A stretch of DNA of 64,000 nt, taken from positions 16,040,001 to 16,104,000 of the forward strand of contig JAWUZG010000056.1 of assembly GCA_036785705.1 (NCBI GenBank), read 5' to 3'. Source of the DNA: Acanthornis magna. Lineage: Eukaryota > Chordata > Aves > Passeriformes > Acanthizidae. Positions within the stretch are counted from its first letter, which is position 1; each line of letters opens with the position of its first letter. Below are positions 45,203 through 58,600 of this stretch, piece after piece. The notes below the pieces were generated by a model. It was not told where the DNA came from. It searched no databases and worked only from the letters and a program-made list of their open reading frames with translations. Position numbers and translations under genes: made by a program.

Positions 45203-48200
45203 TTTATTATTCAACATATTCAATTTGTTCAAAATGGAATGATCCTCTTTTTCTTTTCTCTTTTTTTTTTTTTTTTGGCTTTCATTTACAACTGGTTCCA
45301 TTCAGTTTGACTGTTTTTATCTTTTTCTATTTATAACCAGCACCAAGAAGAAAATTACCATGGATACAGTACATATGCAAATTAGCTAATGGAAAAATAT
45401 ATACATTTCACTCTGTAATGAGAAAACTTAAATGATATTATTGCCATGGAGAATATATCCCTGTATTATAATAAAATATCAAGCAATAATCGACTGCTAA
45501 GATTCTTTTCCACCGACAAAAAATAGCACCATACATGAGATAGTGAGAATCTACACTCAATAACACAATTGTGCAACTAGAAATGTACAGTACTTTAGTA
45601 ACAGTACAGAGTATTGTTTACAATATGGAAATACCACCACTGTAATCAAAAGAGCATCAATCTCTTATGAACAACTAAGAAAGTATTGTCATAGATACAC
45701 TGAAACAAACAGCTTTTCTTTTTACCAGAATGTGGTAACTGAGGGCAGAGCATAGCTGTGAATTCACTGTAAAGCTCCTATAAAGTGATAAAAAACAGAA
45801 GTGCAGGAATATTGAATAGAATTGATTTTTTCTGTTATTATTTTTCTGGCTATTGTAAGATGGGAAGGTTGTCACCATAGGAAGTAAGAGAATTGAATAA
45901 AATGGAGCTGTGTTGTGCCATCAGTTTTTAATTAATGTTGGGGGGGTTGATTATAAAAAATAAAAGCTTGATGCATGCTAAACTGTGAGTTGTGAGAGCA
46001 AGAGAGCTGTTTTTTTCTCAGTGCTCAAACAGTTGAAGAAATCCCTTGTAAATTCCTGTTTCCTTAGGCAGGACCCAGAATTTGGACCCAAGTGTCCTTT
46101 GGGTCCAGAACCCAGCAGATTGGGTCAGGCCACAGGTCTAACCATCCTAGCACCCTGTTCTGGACAGTGGCCAGTAGTGAATAATTACTGAAAAACACAA
46201 AAACTAAAATCCTTCCTCTCCTATGTCCTACCTTTTGCCTAGAGAGGGTCAGAGATCAGCACCAGAAGGAAAATGTTCCCTGCTGTGGAGAAGCACCTTT
46301 GATTCCCAGCAATGATAATTCACATGCAATTCTGCCAAGGTAAGAGAGAAAATGTTGTCCATGAGAAAGGAAAACAGCAAATTCCGAACAGAGTGAGGGG
46401 TGCCAGGGGACCCAGGGGTGGCTGTGGGCGCAGAGAGGCAGCAAGGACTGTCCCAGTGTCACTGCAGGCAAAGTGGAAACCACCACTGTGAATTACCAAT
46501 ATAGACCAGGTCCTCTGGGCTCTGTCTGATCTCTTGAACTTTCTCATTAGCAGTTCTCCAAAGTTAATTTGCCTATTTGAACATCACCTGGAATTGCCTA
46601 AATCTTCCCTGTCACCCCTGCCAGCAATTTTCCATTGACTACTTGCTAAGTAGTTACACAACCTCTGCGTTGGGCGACAGGGTGGCAATAACAGAGAAAG
46701 GAAGTCTGATCCTGATTATAAATTGCCAAAAAAAAATTTCAATATTACAAAAACCAAGCTGGAATCATTTCCCTGATAGAGAAAATCATCTGAGGCATTG
46801 GAAAGCAGATCTGTTTGAGACAGGCACTTGAGAAGAAATGGTGTGCAAATGTGCCCTTGTGCATCAGGCCAGCCCTGGTGCACACACACATTTATTTGCA
46901 CTAACAAGCACAGATGTAAATGTGAAGCCCACACAGGATTAGTCTGTTGATGAACATTATCTCCCTGTGCTTGAAAAATTTAGCCCTTAATAAAATGCTA
47001 ATAGGTTATTCCAGTGAGGTCCTGGATATGGAAAGAATTGTAAAAAGGAAAAATTGCTTTAAAGGCATGTTAGGTACTAAGAGTCTTTATCCTTCCTTGC
47101 ATTGAGAAAAAGAGACAGCAGCAACAAAGACAACCTGGGGCCAGGTGTGAGCTGCAATCCAGCCTGGCCCAGGGGCTAGGGAGGAGCTGGGCTTGGTTCT
47201 GTGCTCAGCTCCAAGGAGTCAAACAGTCCCACGCAGTTCTAGAGCGAGTACAAAGCTGCAATTATCCAAAGGACTCTGCTCCTGTCACCAGGAATGGGCT
47301 GAAACTCAACCATGGCCTTGGGCCCTGGCAAGGGATGTGATACTTGTTGGAGCAAGATGTGATGGGGAGACACTGATGTGTGTGACAACGGAGGGGACAA
47401 GCCCTGCCCTGGGCAGAGCTCCTGTTTCAAGTCTCACATTGCAGAGAGGAGTTTGGTTTAAAGTGCAGAGACATGGCAGAGAGTATTGTGTATGCAGCAC
47501 CTGGAAATGCTCTGACAGCACCAAACCTGACAGCACCACAGCAGTGAGACAGGGAGCATTCAAACACAGTGAGTAAATTCCCAACCCTTCCTGGAACCAA
47601 TGGAAGTCTGAGCCCTATGGCTTCCACAAGCTCCAGGTTCCACTTTGAATGTGTTGTATCCCTGACTGCTTTCTGGGTCCAAAGGCTACATAACCTCAGC
47701 TGTATAAAAGAGCCCAGAGATAGGAAACACCTGTTCTGCTCCCCACTTCATCCTTTTCATAAAGGTTGTTTCAAATCCAGTTTCTGTTCCAACCCTATCC
47801 AGTTTCACAGTCCTTTTATAAGAACCAACAGTCTCATTATCTGATTGACTTCTAAAAATTGGAGGGAGCTTAGGCCAAGCAGCCCCTCAGTGAGCTCTAC
47901 TGGATGAAATGATTTCTGGCTTCTCCCATCTCATGTAAATGGTTCTTGTTTAAAAGTAACTATCTAAGGCTGTTAATAAGCTTCCATTTCATTAAGCTCA
48001 GAGAAAAATTAGGTTTCATAAAAGAAACTCTATTATTCTGGGGAAAAGATAGAGAGGATTGTTTTTCAAAATCAGAAAGAAAAGCACTCCTGATTAGTGC
48101 CTCTAAAAATATGACTTGGAATGTTGGATATAATTATACTGAGTTTTCTGTATGAAATTCAGAGATGCCCATCCTCTGCTATCAGTTTTCACAAGCTTTT

Positions 48201-48735
48201 ACAGAAAATCCTCTCTTTAAACTAAGCCTTTCATTTATGCATGTCCCTCCAAACCCACTCTGCAGTGGGGTAACTGCTGGGAACTGAAAACAACAGATAA
48301 AAGCCAAGATTAAAAGATTAAGTAATGTCTCTACCTTTGATGAATTATTTTGCCAGAGGCCTTCCTCCATGGAGGTACCCATAACCTTATCCAATGTAAT
48401 CACTTTGCAACTCTTGTCCTTTTCTTTAATGGTAGCAAGCCATCCAGTGGCTGGTGATTTAATATATTAAAGTAAGAAGCATTAATGAAAATTGTGAGGA
48501 TGTCAAAATACTCAGAAATGACTGGCTCCTTGAGATGACCCTTTCTGTGTGTTTTTTTTAAAGTGGATGAGCAGATTACTTTGGCATCCAGTCTGCAGAA
48601 TTAGTTTCAAGTCTCATTAGGTATGCTTTGGGATCCACCACACTGTAGCAACTCATGAAGTTCCAGTACTCAGACCTACTAGTCCATGATTTACATACAA
48701 ACAGCTGGAAGACTCTAAGGAGTAGCACAGGTTCA
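45203..48735 (-). other. ADAMTS17: ADAMTS17 3' untranslated region (end uncertain)
   Basis: Minus-strand sequence beyond the ADAMTS17 stop has no coding signal. The block 45280-45900 is strongly AT-rich, like many 3'UTR ends, and is followed on the minus strand by AATAAA at 45208-45203. Another AATAAA lies at 46896-46891, and others at 44918 and 44582. The true end cannot be chosen from sequence alone. Confidence 0.35.
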
Positions 48736-48887
48736 TTAACTCTTCTGCTGCATCTTGTTTGCATAAAAGTCTCTGCAAGTCTGGCAGCAGCGCTGGTACC
48801 ACCGCATGTCCTGGCACAGGTTCTTCTCACGGATCACCCTGCAGTACACTGTCCACTGGTCCCCTGTGCACTTGTACGTGAGGGCAG
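48736..48887 (-). CDS. ADAMTS17: ADAMTS17 terminal coding exon (PLAC domain, stop)
   Basis: The acceptor is CCTCCCAAG|CTGCCCTCACG. The exon has 152 coding nt, ending KMQQKS and TAA at 48738-48736. Two bases complete the Ala codon, followed by 49 codons and the stop. The six PLAC cysteines are visible in YKC, VYC, NLC, RCC and QTC. The human tail is slightly longer (KMRQPPPNS as I recall), so this protein ends about three residues earlier. The polypyrimidine tract at this acceptor is weak, because a long purine repeat occupies the upstream intron. Confidence 0.93.
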
Positions 48888-51304
48888 CTTGGGAGGAGAC
48901 AAGAAAGGAGAAACTACCAGGTTAGCCAGGGAACAGCACTGCAAGAGTGATCAAAAGCCGAGGGGGGGAGGAGCAGGTGATGTTCTTTCTACCAAATAGA
49001 CTGACTTCCTTCCTTCCTTCCTTCCTTCCTTCCTTCCTTCCTTCCTTCCTTCCTTCCTTCCTTCCTTCCTTCCTTCCTTCCTTTCCTTCCTTTCCTTCCT
49101 TTCCTTCCTTCCGCACCATTCCTTCCGCACCATTCCTTCCTTCCTTCCTTCCTTCCTTCCTTCCTTCCTTCCTTCCTTCCTTCCTTCCTTCCTTCCTTCC
49201 TTCCTTCCTTCTGAACAAAACAACTGAAGATTCAGCCCAGATTTAAGGCCATGAACTCCACACTGCAGTCAATGGGAAGATGCAGGATGGAGCTGAATAA
49301 ATCACACACATGCAAGAACATCTGAGACAGATCTTATGAATCTGAGATGGGAGAATTTACACAACAGAAACTGAGCCACAAACAAGGCTAGGACTAATAT
49401 TTTAGAGGTCCAATGTCCCTTATAGGTTGTGAAGGAAGACAGGAAGGAAGTGACAGAATAAACCCCTCTGAATGTCATCACTGAGAGACATTGGACACAG
49501 ACATAAAAGTCAGGTGAGATGAACTCCACACTTAGATACTTCTGCATATGTTATCCAGGACAAAAAACCATTGTGAAGTAGGGTCAAGGCAGCATGGTTT
49601 CTGTAGACTACTGGAATTTTTTTCTGGGTTGTTTTTCTTTTTTTCTGATGCTTCCATTGCAGAAAACAGAAAATTCTGTTTAAAGCTAATCCAATTAGAA
49701 TTGTTTATAAGCAAGAAGAGCAAAACACTCAATGATATGTCTTTCTGCTAATATCAAATATCATTGTTTCTGGCCCTGGTGATTCCAAGCCTGGTTTAGA
49801 AACAAAAGCATCCCAAATTACTTGCAGATTACTTTCAGCAGGGACTTGAGCCTCCCCAGTCTTCTAAACACGTGAGAGTTTTATTGTTTTGTCCTAAAAC
49901 ATGAATTAGGATGGATTTCTTGTCTCATCAGTGTATCAAGGGCTTACTTCTCAAATGAAATGTTTTCCTTCTACTATGCTCTTAGTGCTAAAATATCTGG
50001 GAAGTACTCTCATATGTTCTTTACCAAAAGAGGTTAGAAGCCCCTCAGCATGGGTGCCTTTTCAAGAATGAAACGTCCCGTTTTCTCTTAAAACATCTGG
50101 TAAACTTTTGGGGAACACATTTCAGTTCAGAAGCTTCAAGTCCAGTCCTAGTTTAAGTGCTATTTAATACTGGCCAACACTCTTAGAAAATGGTTCTTTT
50201 ATTTTATCTATTTTTTAGCAGCTCTGTGTTCTCGTGTGTGTTAGAGGTCTCTTAGCCTACGAGCTCGGCTGTGAGGGAGGAGGCTGCTCATCCTGGTAAC
50301 CTCTTCTTGTTTACAATCCAGCCTCTTGCCCCAAAACAGGACAGAAGGCAACCATGAGGCTGTGTCAGTGTAGCTGATGCCTTAATTTAGCTTCATCTTA
50401 CTGGTGATGATGTATGAAATGTAACCAACTCGGTTCTTGGAGCTGTGGCTGAACACACAGGGCTGAAGTTTGAAAAAATGTATTTTTAGTATATTTATAT
50501 TTTTACCCCCTTATAAACCGAGGAAATACGATGTGGAAAATCATGGAAATCCCACAGATTTGTATTAACAGAGGCATTCTTAACTAGTGATAGTCTTAAG
50601 TACAGTGTTAAGGTGTTCCAGGAAACAGATGGTTATCACTGTATTCCCATCTCAGCCAGGGACACAGGGAATGCAGGGAGGCTGAGGAGGAGGACAGTGA
50701 CAGAAAATCACAGGTTTTACAGAGAGAGGCTGAATGCTCTCCTGCCCCCCTGGGCAAATCAATCCATCAAACCACCTGTCAGGATCATGTACTTCTCTTG
50801 GGGCACGATGAATAAATGATCCTACTTTACACTCACTGCGGCACAGGCAGGGTGCAGTGATGGAGAAGGAAGCACCTGCCAGCTCCCTCACCTCTGTGAT
50901 CAGTCAATCAATCAATCAATGAATCCAATCAATCACCTACCATTTGTGTGCTCCTGTTGCTCTCTCAGCTCCATCCTCTGCCGAGCACAGCCTGAGGCAG
51001 GGATTAGACAGGACCCACCCACACCAGATCTTTAGTCTGGAGTCTGGCTGAGCCTCTCCTCATTTCTGCAGCCCCACTTCCATCACCCTGGGCAGGTGGC
51101 ACCTTCCCCCCAGGCCCCTGACTCACCGAGCCTGGGCGAGGTGATGGTGTTGACGTTGATCTTGTCGTTGCAGACCTCCTGGTGGCACTGCCTGTAGGCT
51201 GCTGGCTTGGCCAGGGCCGGGCACTCGCTGCCGTGGCGTCCTGTCACCTTGTGCATGCACTGCACCACGCGGGACTGCAGCCCCTTGCCGCACGTTGAGG
51301 AGCA
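48736..51304 (-). CDS. ADAMTS17: ADAMTS17, last two coding exons (C-terminal part)
   Basis: ADAMTS17 is a secreted zinc metalloprotease of the extracellular matrix; mutations in people cause a Weill-Marchesani-like short-stature and eye syndrome. Only the C-terminus is present. The exons at 51304-51127 and 48887-48736 join through a split Ala codon (G|CT) to give 109 residues and a TAA stop. The first encodes the last thrombospondin type 1 repeat ([18 protein letters not shown]..., six Cys in TSR spacing). The second encodes the PLAC domain ([20 protein letters not shown], then [20 protein letters not shown], six Cys). Both match recalled human ADAMTS17 almost residue for residue. The catalytic domain and upstream exons lie right of the window. 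The gene reads toward LYSMD4, as in human. Confidence 0.93.
49005..49211. repeat. (TTCC)n / (GGAA)n microsatellite, about 207 bp
   Basis: TTCC units run from 49005, interrupted near the middle by TTTCC variants and two copies of CGCACCATTCCTTC-like sequence at 49111-49138, and continue to 49211. On the ADAMTS17 sense strand it is a nearly pure purine tract of GGAA cores. Lys-Glu-Gly-Arg or Phe-Leu-Pro-Ser open frames across it are artefacts of the repeat. Confidence 0.97.
50904..50936 (+). repeat. (AATC)n short tetranucleotide run
   Basis: About five TCAA units, one GAATCC interruption and two more units, in the last ADAMTS17 intron. Confidence 0.85.
51127..51304 (-). CDS. ADAMTS17: ADAMTS17 penultimate coding exon (end of last TSP1 repeat)
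   Basis: The acceptor is TCTCCTGCAG|TGCTCCTCA and the donor CTCG|GTGAGT. The exon is 178 nt, 59 codons plus one base. It starts in phase 0 with CSSTCGKG, so the Trp residues of the TSR WxxW motif must be on the preceding exon. Six cysteines at exon residues 1, 5, 17, 28, 40 and 45 match the type 1 repeat. [11 protein letters not shown] is the spacer to the PLAC domain. Extending the frame past the acceptor gives intronic residues only. Confidence 0.93.
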
Positions 51305-54300
51305 CTGCAGGAGACAACACGCTGAGCACAGGGCTCCAGGATGCACAACACAAACCACTGCCAGAGCACAGGGTGCAGCCACTGCGGTGCTGAGGGCTCC
51401 ACAGCAGGGTCACGGTGGCTGTCACAGACCCTCTGTGGCTGTTGCGTTTGTCCCTGGTGGTTTTGCACCTTCAGGGAGTGCTGGGAGCGCTCCTGGCACA
51501 GGGAAGGGAGCTGTTGTCTTTGTGCCCCGAGTTTGTCTACTCTGACTGTCCCCCGTGCATGCCCACGGGGCTCAAGCAGACTAAAACGCAATTCACCCCC
51601 ACCAGCCATGAAGAGGCAAAACTGAAAAATGTGTAATGCTTCCTTATGGACCCACAGCTTCCACCTCCCTCTCTGTGAGGGACCCGGTGGTACTTGGTTT
51701 AAAAGCCCTCTCCAAGACTTGGATGGTCTAACAAGGCTTCCTCCACAGACAGGATGACCACAGCCAGGCACTGATAAAAGATAAATCCCAGGATTAGAGC
51801 AGAGGCTGGCAGCTCCTGTGTGCCCAGACCTCTGAGAAGCTCTGTTCCGGAGAGGAGAGAACACATCAGGTATTCCAGTATTGCCTCCCATCTATCCCTG
51901 CTAACTGTCTGGCACTCGCCTGTCCTCCTGGGAACAATTGCAAATTGTACTCGTGAGTTTTGGCTGCCATTAGCCAGGAGGCCCAGCCTGTTCATATGCT
52001 CTTTGTTGTCACACAATCAGAGTCCCTCCCTCTCCCTCCCTCTTCCTCTGGCCCAGTCACTTATGATTTACAATGTCCTACTTGCACGCTGTTCAATTTT
52101 AATAAAGCAAACACAGTGAGCACAGGGAGGTGCAGCAGCTGGAGTCAATAAAAGAACCTTGTATTTAACATAAAGAAACAATGGGTTGCAAGACTTGGGT
52201 AAGATTCCTGTTTCTGCTAAAGCCACACACAAGCAAACGGTGGGGGAGAGGAGGAGGTGAAGGAAAGCCCCGGAGATATCAATAGAATGATGTAAAAAAA
52301 GTCATGTTTTCTGTCCTCTGCTGTTTCTGAGCAAAGTCAGGGCAATGGAGCTTTCTCCCTGAAAAACACCATCACCTCAGAGAGGAAATTCTGAAAAGCG
52401 AGATGCCAAACATTGGAGAGCCTCAGAGGATGGGAACCACTGAGGTTGGACTGAAGCCCAAGTACAAACCCTGAGTGTGTGGTGTGGATGCTTGGGAGAC
52501 CTGGATCCAAGGGCAGAACATGTGGATGCACACAGGGCTCCACCTCTACTTCCATGGGAGTGAGTACAGCAAAGCCATGGTCATTTTGGTCTGGAAGTAT
52601 CACAAGAAACCCCTGCTGTCTGGGCTTTTTTTCCTTTACAATCTTCTTATTTCAGTTTATGTTCAACACACCAGTTTATGATGGATATTCTTGCAGTTAG
52701 ATTTTTCAGATGTTGAATTTACATAAAAACTTGATCACTGTCAAATAATACCTCTGCAATGGTTATGGTATTTAGGATTATGCTGAATGAACCCTCCTCT
52801 TGCCCTACAGTGAGATATTCCAAAAAACAGGAATTAAAGTCCCTGATTTAAATCCCCTTCACAATTTGAATTTATGCAGTGAGATCTGGGCATTTCATTA
52901 TCCCTCAGCTCTTTCCCAGCACTAAGTGCCCTCAGTGACTTCCACCAGCCTGGAAGACAGTCAGGCATGGCCACTGGATTTAAAATGAACAATTTTTATC
53001 CTGATAAATGCAACTACTGGGCCCTTCCACTTCATCAGTCAAATGCAACCTTTAATCCTCAGGATTTCAGTGGCACTTTTAGTCTTCACTGTGCTTTACT
53101 AATCTTAATCCTCCCCAAACTCTTTGCATGGGGAGGGAATTGGACATCCATTTTACAAACGGAATAGCTGTTATCACACAGGCATTAAACTCAGGCCATG
53201 GGATTCCTTCACATGATTGTAACACAGTGAGTCTGAAACCTCTGCCTCTGGCTTTTAAGCACTCCCTGTGCTCTTAACAGGGGAGAAAGAAGAAAAAAAA
53301 AGGGAAGAAAACAGCATTTTTCTAATGAGGTGAATTAGGTTTTCTGACACCAACATACAAACACTCACCTACCTTTGTCTATGTTCCTGTCTCTGCATTT
53401 GTTAACCAGCAAGGAGGGCAAGCAATGAAACTTTTTTCCACAGCCACTGCCAACTCTGACCCTCAGACAAATAACAGCAGAGCTTTTGCCCGAAGCAGTT
53501 TTATTCCTTCTCCTGGGAGACTGGGATCATCACCTATGCTATGCAATTAGTTTTTCACAGCCAGGAAGACAGATTTTAACATCTTTCTTGAACTCTTTTG
53601 GGCTTGGCAGCTAAAGGAAGGTTGGACATCTGGCTTATTTTAAGACGAAATTTTCAACTCAGTACTTGGATAGTCTCTTTCCTAGGAATTTCAATAGGAA
53701 ATAGGAATAGATACAAAATACATACAAAGGGGGAATTGTTACTCATGCTGCACTATGAAAAGAGGACATCATTAAAAGGGGCATAAAAATCAAACTCCAA
53801 CTGAACAGCAAATTCCCATAAATACCTTCTCTCCTTCTCTGGACAGCTAAGTGCACTGCTATGGACGCGCTGTTCCCAAATGTTTATGGAGCAAGGAAGC
53901 ATATCCACAGACCAATTTTCAGGGCTGGATTCACCAGAGAAAACCCACCAGCAATGTGCCTCCTCTGGGACGCTGGGGCTGGGACAAGGGCTTGAGAAGA
54001 GATGCTGGTGCCAAACAAAGAAGAGGATTTTCCCTTCCACCAGGCACTGCCAGTGGTGTCACTGTCACCAAAATGCATATGCAAAATTCCCAGAGTTTAA
54101 CCATAACGCCCAAAACTGACAACACAGGCACTGTAAACTGGACATCCACCCCCATGCAAAGATCAAAGGGCTGCTCAGCACTGTAAAATGGAGAGGGTTA
54201 ATGAACAGCCACAAAACGTGAACCGAATGAGAGCCCCCGTAACTCCCAGTTCAAACACTGCTTGAGAAGGCGAAAGGAGGACAAAAATGCCTCTGTTCAC

Positions 54301-55606
54301 ATTTTTTGGCAGTAACATGCAAGCCAGTGGGGATATCCAGAAGGAAATAAACTCACAAATTGTCAAGGCAGCAGCTGCATTCATCAGCTTAAAGAAGATT
54401 TACTCACTGAAAACCTCTAACCTTAGGAGCAAGCTATGATTTTTCAACTGGAATGCTATTTCCACCTTAGGATACTGATATGAAAGCTTGAAATTTAGCA
54501 AAGGTGCTGACAGATGTCTAATTGCTTTGAAAGCAAATGCCTCAGGAGAATGTTAGGTATTAAAATAGAATGAATTTACAGTAAGGGCTGAGATCTGTCG
54601 GGGCCTTCATCAACTCCTGGTCTAACAAAAGATAGCTGGAGAAAGAGAAGGGAATGAGAATGAATTCAGCCAGGGCAGAGCTGCTGTTGGGCAGCTCAGG
54701 AACACATAAAAGAGTCCAAGGAATCCCTGTGTTGAGGCTTAATGGGGACAGAAAAGGTACAGATTTACCAGCACACAGACAGGTTCAGCACTGAAAGGGA
54801 TAATGGATCATTGCTGATGGCTCCTGGGAGGCTGCGATCCATTTCAGACCCCAGGACACCTTTAGAAATGTCACTTTTCTAACCTCTAAGGGATAGATGG
54901 AAATCTTTTTTTTGTAAGAGCCTTTTCCAGCAGAAGGTCACAGCATCCCTCCAGCCAATCCTGAGCACACTCCAATATGGAGAAGGCTGATCTGTTGGAG
55001 AGAGATACAGTTCTGCATGACTGTCATAACCAAGCTGCAGGCAAGATGGGTTTTTTTCTTTATTCATCTGTCTGCAGTCATCTGATGTTTAAAGATACTG
55101 GTTTGTCCCCAATTTGCTGGAAGTTGCTGAAGCCAAGGATAACACCATGGCTAAAGCTCCAATATTGAGAGATAGAGTCATGCTTTACTGACTTCAGAGT
55201 TCAAGTATTCAAGGCGTTAGGGTAGAGTGTTTTTCCCCTTGGGGGTCTTATTTCTTGCCTCTACGAAAGTCAGAAAGAAAGCAAGACAAGTTCCTATTAA
55301 AAACATTCTAACACAGCATCTGAGATGAATGACAAAGGTCCTGTAATTGCTCCCTTCCCAGGACCTTAATAGCACACACATGTGTGCTCTGAAAGCCAGT
55401 GCTCCACACACCTTCCCATCAGGCTTTTTATGAGGATCACTAATTTAAACCCCACAGTTCTAGCTGAAAAGCAGCGTGCAATATGCTTTCATAAACACCA
55501 GGTCAACTTTCACCATGGCATCATGCTAAAGAAAGAAATAGCTGTCTTTTCACTGATAAGATCTAATTAGCCCAAAGCAAACTGTAAGCTGTTTTTCAAG
55601 CCTCCT

Positions 55607-55655
55607 TGTTCTTTTCTTTTCTTTCTTTTTTTTTCTTTTTTTCTTTCTTCTTTTT
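55607..55655 (+). repeat. T-rich polypyrimidine tract
   Basis: A TTTTC/TTTCT low-complexity stretch. On the ADAMTS17 sense strand it is a purine tract. Confidence 0.85.
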
Positions 55656-58600
55656 GAACCCCAGATCTGTAAAGAACATATCTGGTCTTGCTTACAACAA
55701 TCTTTCATTTGGAAACTTTTGTGAAATGACTGATTTGTTTAATTTAGCCAAGAAGAAAAAAATGCATACCCTTCTGACTCAGTATGGGAAAAAACAATAA
55801 ATTATGGCAGCAAATGCTTGTGGCTGATGTGACAGTATCTTAGCAGGAAAAGAGAAGCAATTTTTGCAAACTGCCTACAGCTGTACTTTCAAACTGCACG
55901 ACCCCAAGGAACAAGACCTGACCAGCACATCCAGCATGTCTCACTGCATAATTAAGCTTGGCTTTGCTATTCTGAAAAGTTCCATTGTGTACAGAGAGTT
56001 CAGAGATTAAAGGCTGAACACATGAATATTCTGGGTAGTGACAGTGCCCCTAAGTACTTGTGCAGTGGAGCCCAGGTGGGTGCTGATGAGAAAATGCCCT
56101 TAAATCCAATATTCCAATCAGGCAGAATTTCCTCCTCAGGAGGTTTCAAACTGCATGTCACGAAGAGGCTCAAGCAGAGCTGTGAAGTGATACAGTGCTG
56201 CCCACAGGGGACCATATTCTATCACATGTACTACACTTGTGCCATGCTTGGATCTGTGGCACGAAGTGGAAATAGTCCGGAGCTTATTCCTCCAGAAAAA
56301 CTGCAAGGAGCTGATGGTGAAAAACACCTAATGTAAAAGGCATAATCAAGGTAATTTTAATAACCTCAGTAGTAATGGACAGCTATGAGGTTACAGAGCC
56401 GGGTCAGGCTGGGTGCTGCAGAATGCCCCCTGCTCCTACAGCACTGTGTGCTGCTCAGGCTCTCAGGGCTCCCATGAGCTCTATTCCCACCCTGACTCCT
56501 GCCCCAGATGTCATCCTGAGAGAATATCTTGGGAATTGAAGCCCCACTGAATGCATTATTAGTTACTATTATTCATCAGTTAATGATCAATGTTACCCCA
56601 ATGCAATTTGTTAAAGAAAGTAATTAAACTTAGGACTCCTTTGGGATTATTTAACTTCAGCAAGAGGCTGCTCATCTCTCATTCAGTCCTGCCTGAGCAT
56701 TTTCTCGTCATGGAGCTACTCAGCTCTGACGTGTGATGCTGACAGACACAGTTTCATCTCTTTGCACAGTCAGTTAGACTGATACTAATTGCTCCTTAAA
56801 GGTGTTCTGGGAAATTGTCACCTAAATGCCTTGGTAGTCATCATAAATCTCAAAAGGTTATTGGAAAGACTGCAAAATCACAGCGGTCCCTCTGCTGTAA
56901 GGATTCAAGGGGAAAATCCTCTTCAGATAGGTACTACAAACTTTAAATGGTGAATTACTACTCCCCATATTTTTAAAGACATGATCCTGGACACTGTAAC
57001 ATCTCAGAGTAACTCAGAGAAAATGAATGCCAATCTTTGAACAGACTTGCCTTTCACTCTTTCTTCTTCACTTTAAAAAACAAGAGTAAAATAGTCACAA
57101 TGCAATTTCATTTCCAATCCACTGATCTTGGTGGAAGGCTTTAACTCTCCATAAAAGAATGCACTTAATGGACCATGCTTTTAAATAAAAATATCAAAAA
57201 AGAGAAGTTACTCTTACAGTTAATAGGACCACTGGAGGCTGTATTGGAATCTGAGACAATAACTCTGTGGCAGAGCATGCTCCACTTCAAACAAAACTCC
57301 AATTAATCTGGTCTTTTTGCAGCACGTTCTCCTTTACTATGGAACCTTCACAATAATTTCTACAGTGGATGTTCCCAGAAGCTCCAGCAGAGATGAGCTG
57401 TGCAATCTGTTGGGCAAACAAGCACCAGTTTGAAAGGCACGAGCAGGACTTGGCCTCTGGAGCCTGCAGTGCCCAGGGGAATGCCATGGCCAGCTCTGCA
57501 GGTGGCATCTGTTCCCTTTCCATGCCTGGTTCCCAGCTAGAGCAGCATCCACTGGGGCTGGCTCTTAGCCCAAGCCTAGGTGCAGACCTGACCTTGTTTC
57601 AGTGCCATTATGCAGCATTTACACCTCTGCCCACAGCTAAAGACATTCCACAGATGTGGGGCCAGAGAATCAAAGAGCAAAAGGGTGGGATTCATCTTAC
57701 TGAACCTGCCCTGTTCAAACTGAAGAGTGTCCCTGGCTGGTAAAAGCAGTTTGGGGCTATTTGTTCTCATCTCCTGTAGTGAGGGGTGTTTTGAGATTCA
57801 GCTGTTGGCAAGACAGGCTCTGGTCTGCACATCAGTGATCGTGTGCCAGAGCCACAAACTGCAGGGAACCACAATTCAGAGCAGTCCATGGGGCAGGACT
57901 TGGGTTTAGGACAGATGCTCTGGCTCCTGGCCATGTCTAGGACCACAGAAGCAGGGAATTTGACTACTAAAGCTTGTTGGATCCTCTCCTGTCCCATCCA
58001 GCTCCATCACCTTCCTGAGAACAACTGAGGTCCATCAGTGAGGCTTGTGGACACCTTCCAGTGGTGCTGAGGGCACGTGAGCAGCCAGAAATCAGGAGGT
58101 TGTTCAGTGGCAGCGAAGGGTCTGTCAGCTCTGATGTGCCACTGCAGTTTTAAGCTACCATCCCTCCTGCAGAGGGATACAATCCAACCTCAATCCAACA
58201 AGAAAAGTTATTTTCTCCAAGGTAGAAGAAGATGAACTTAGTTCTGACCTTTATGAAGAATTAACAAGTTGTCCATAGCTTATCATAAACAGATGTCGGG
58301 TCAAGCCATGAATTTGTAATGAATGTTAGAACAAAGGGCAGTTTTGCTTCTATATTTATAACAGCTTTGAATACACCTCTCAAACCACAGCTGTCATTGA
58401 TTTACTCTTCTTATTATGTAATATGAATTAATCATTAAAAGTGAGGCGCATAGAGGATTTTGTCGATGTTCCCAATCATTTGGAGCTTGGAAAATATGCC
58501 TTCCTGGCACTGGGAGATTGTAGAGTATTTTTGGAAAAAAAACCCCAAAACCAACATGTTTTTTGGTGTACTGCAAGGCTGGGGGTTTATCTCTCAGAGA

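Larger units (their letters stand above)
48888..51126 (-). other. Last ADAMTS17 intron, 2.2 kb
   Basis: Contains the GGAA microsatellite at 49005-49211 and a small (AATC)n run at 50904-50936. No other feature is recognised. Confidence 0.85.

Noticed and set aside
48922..49246. Frames of KEGR or FLPS repeats
   Set aside because: Artefacts of the TTCC/GGAA microsatellite.
51244..51891. Minus-strand frame of 215 codons overlapping the ADAMTS17 penultimate exon
   Set aside because: It is in a different frame from the TSP1-encoding one, and most of it is intron.
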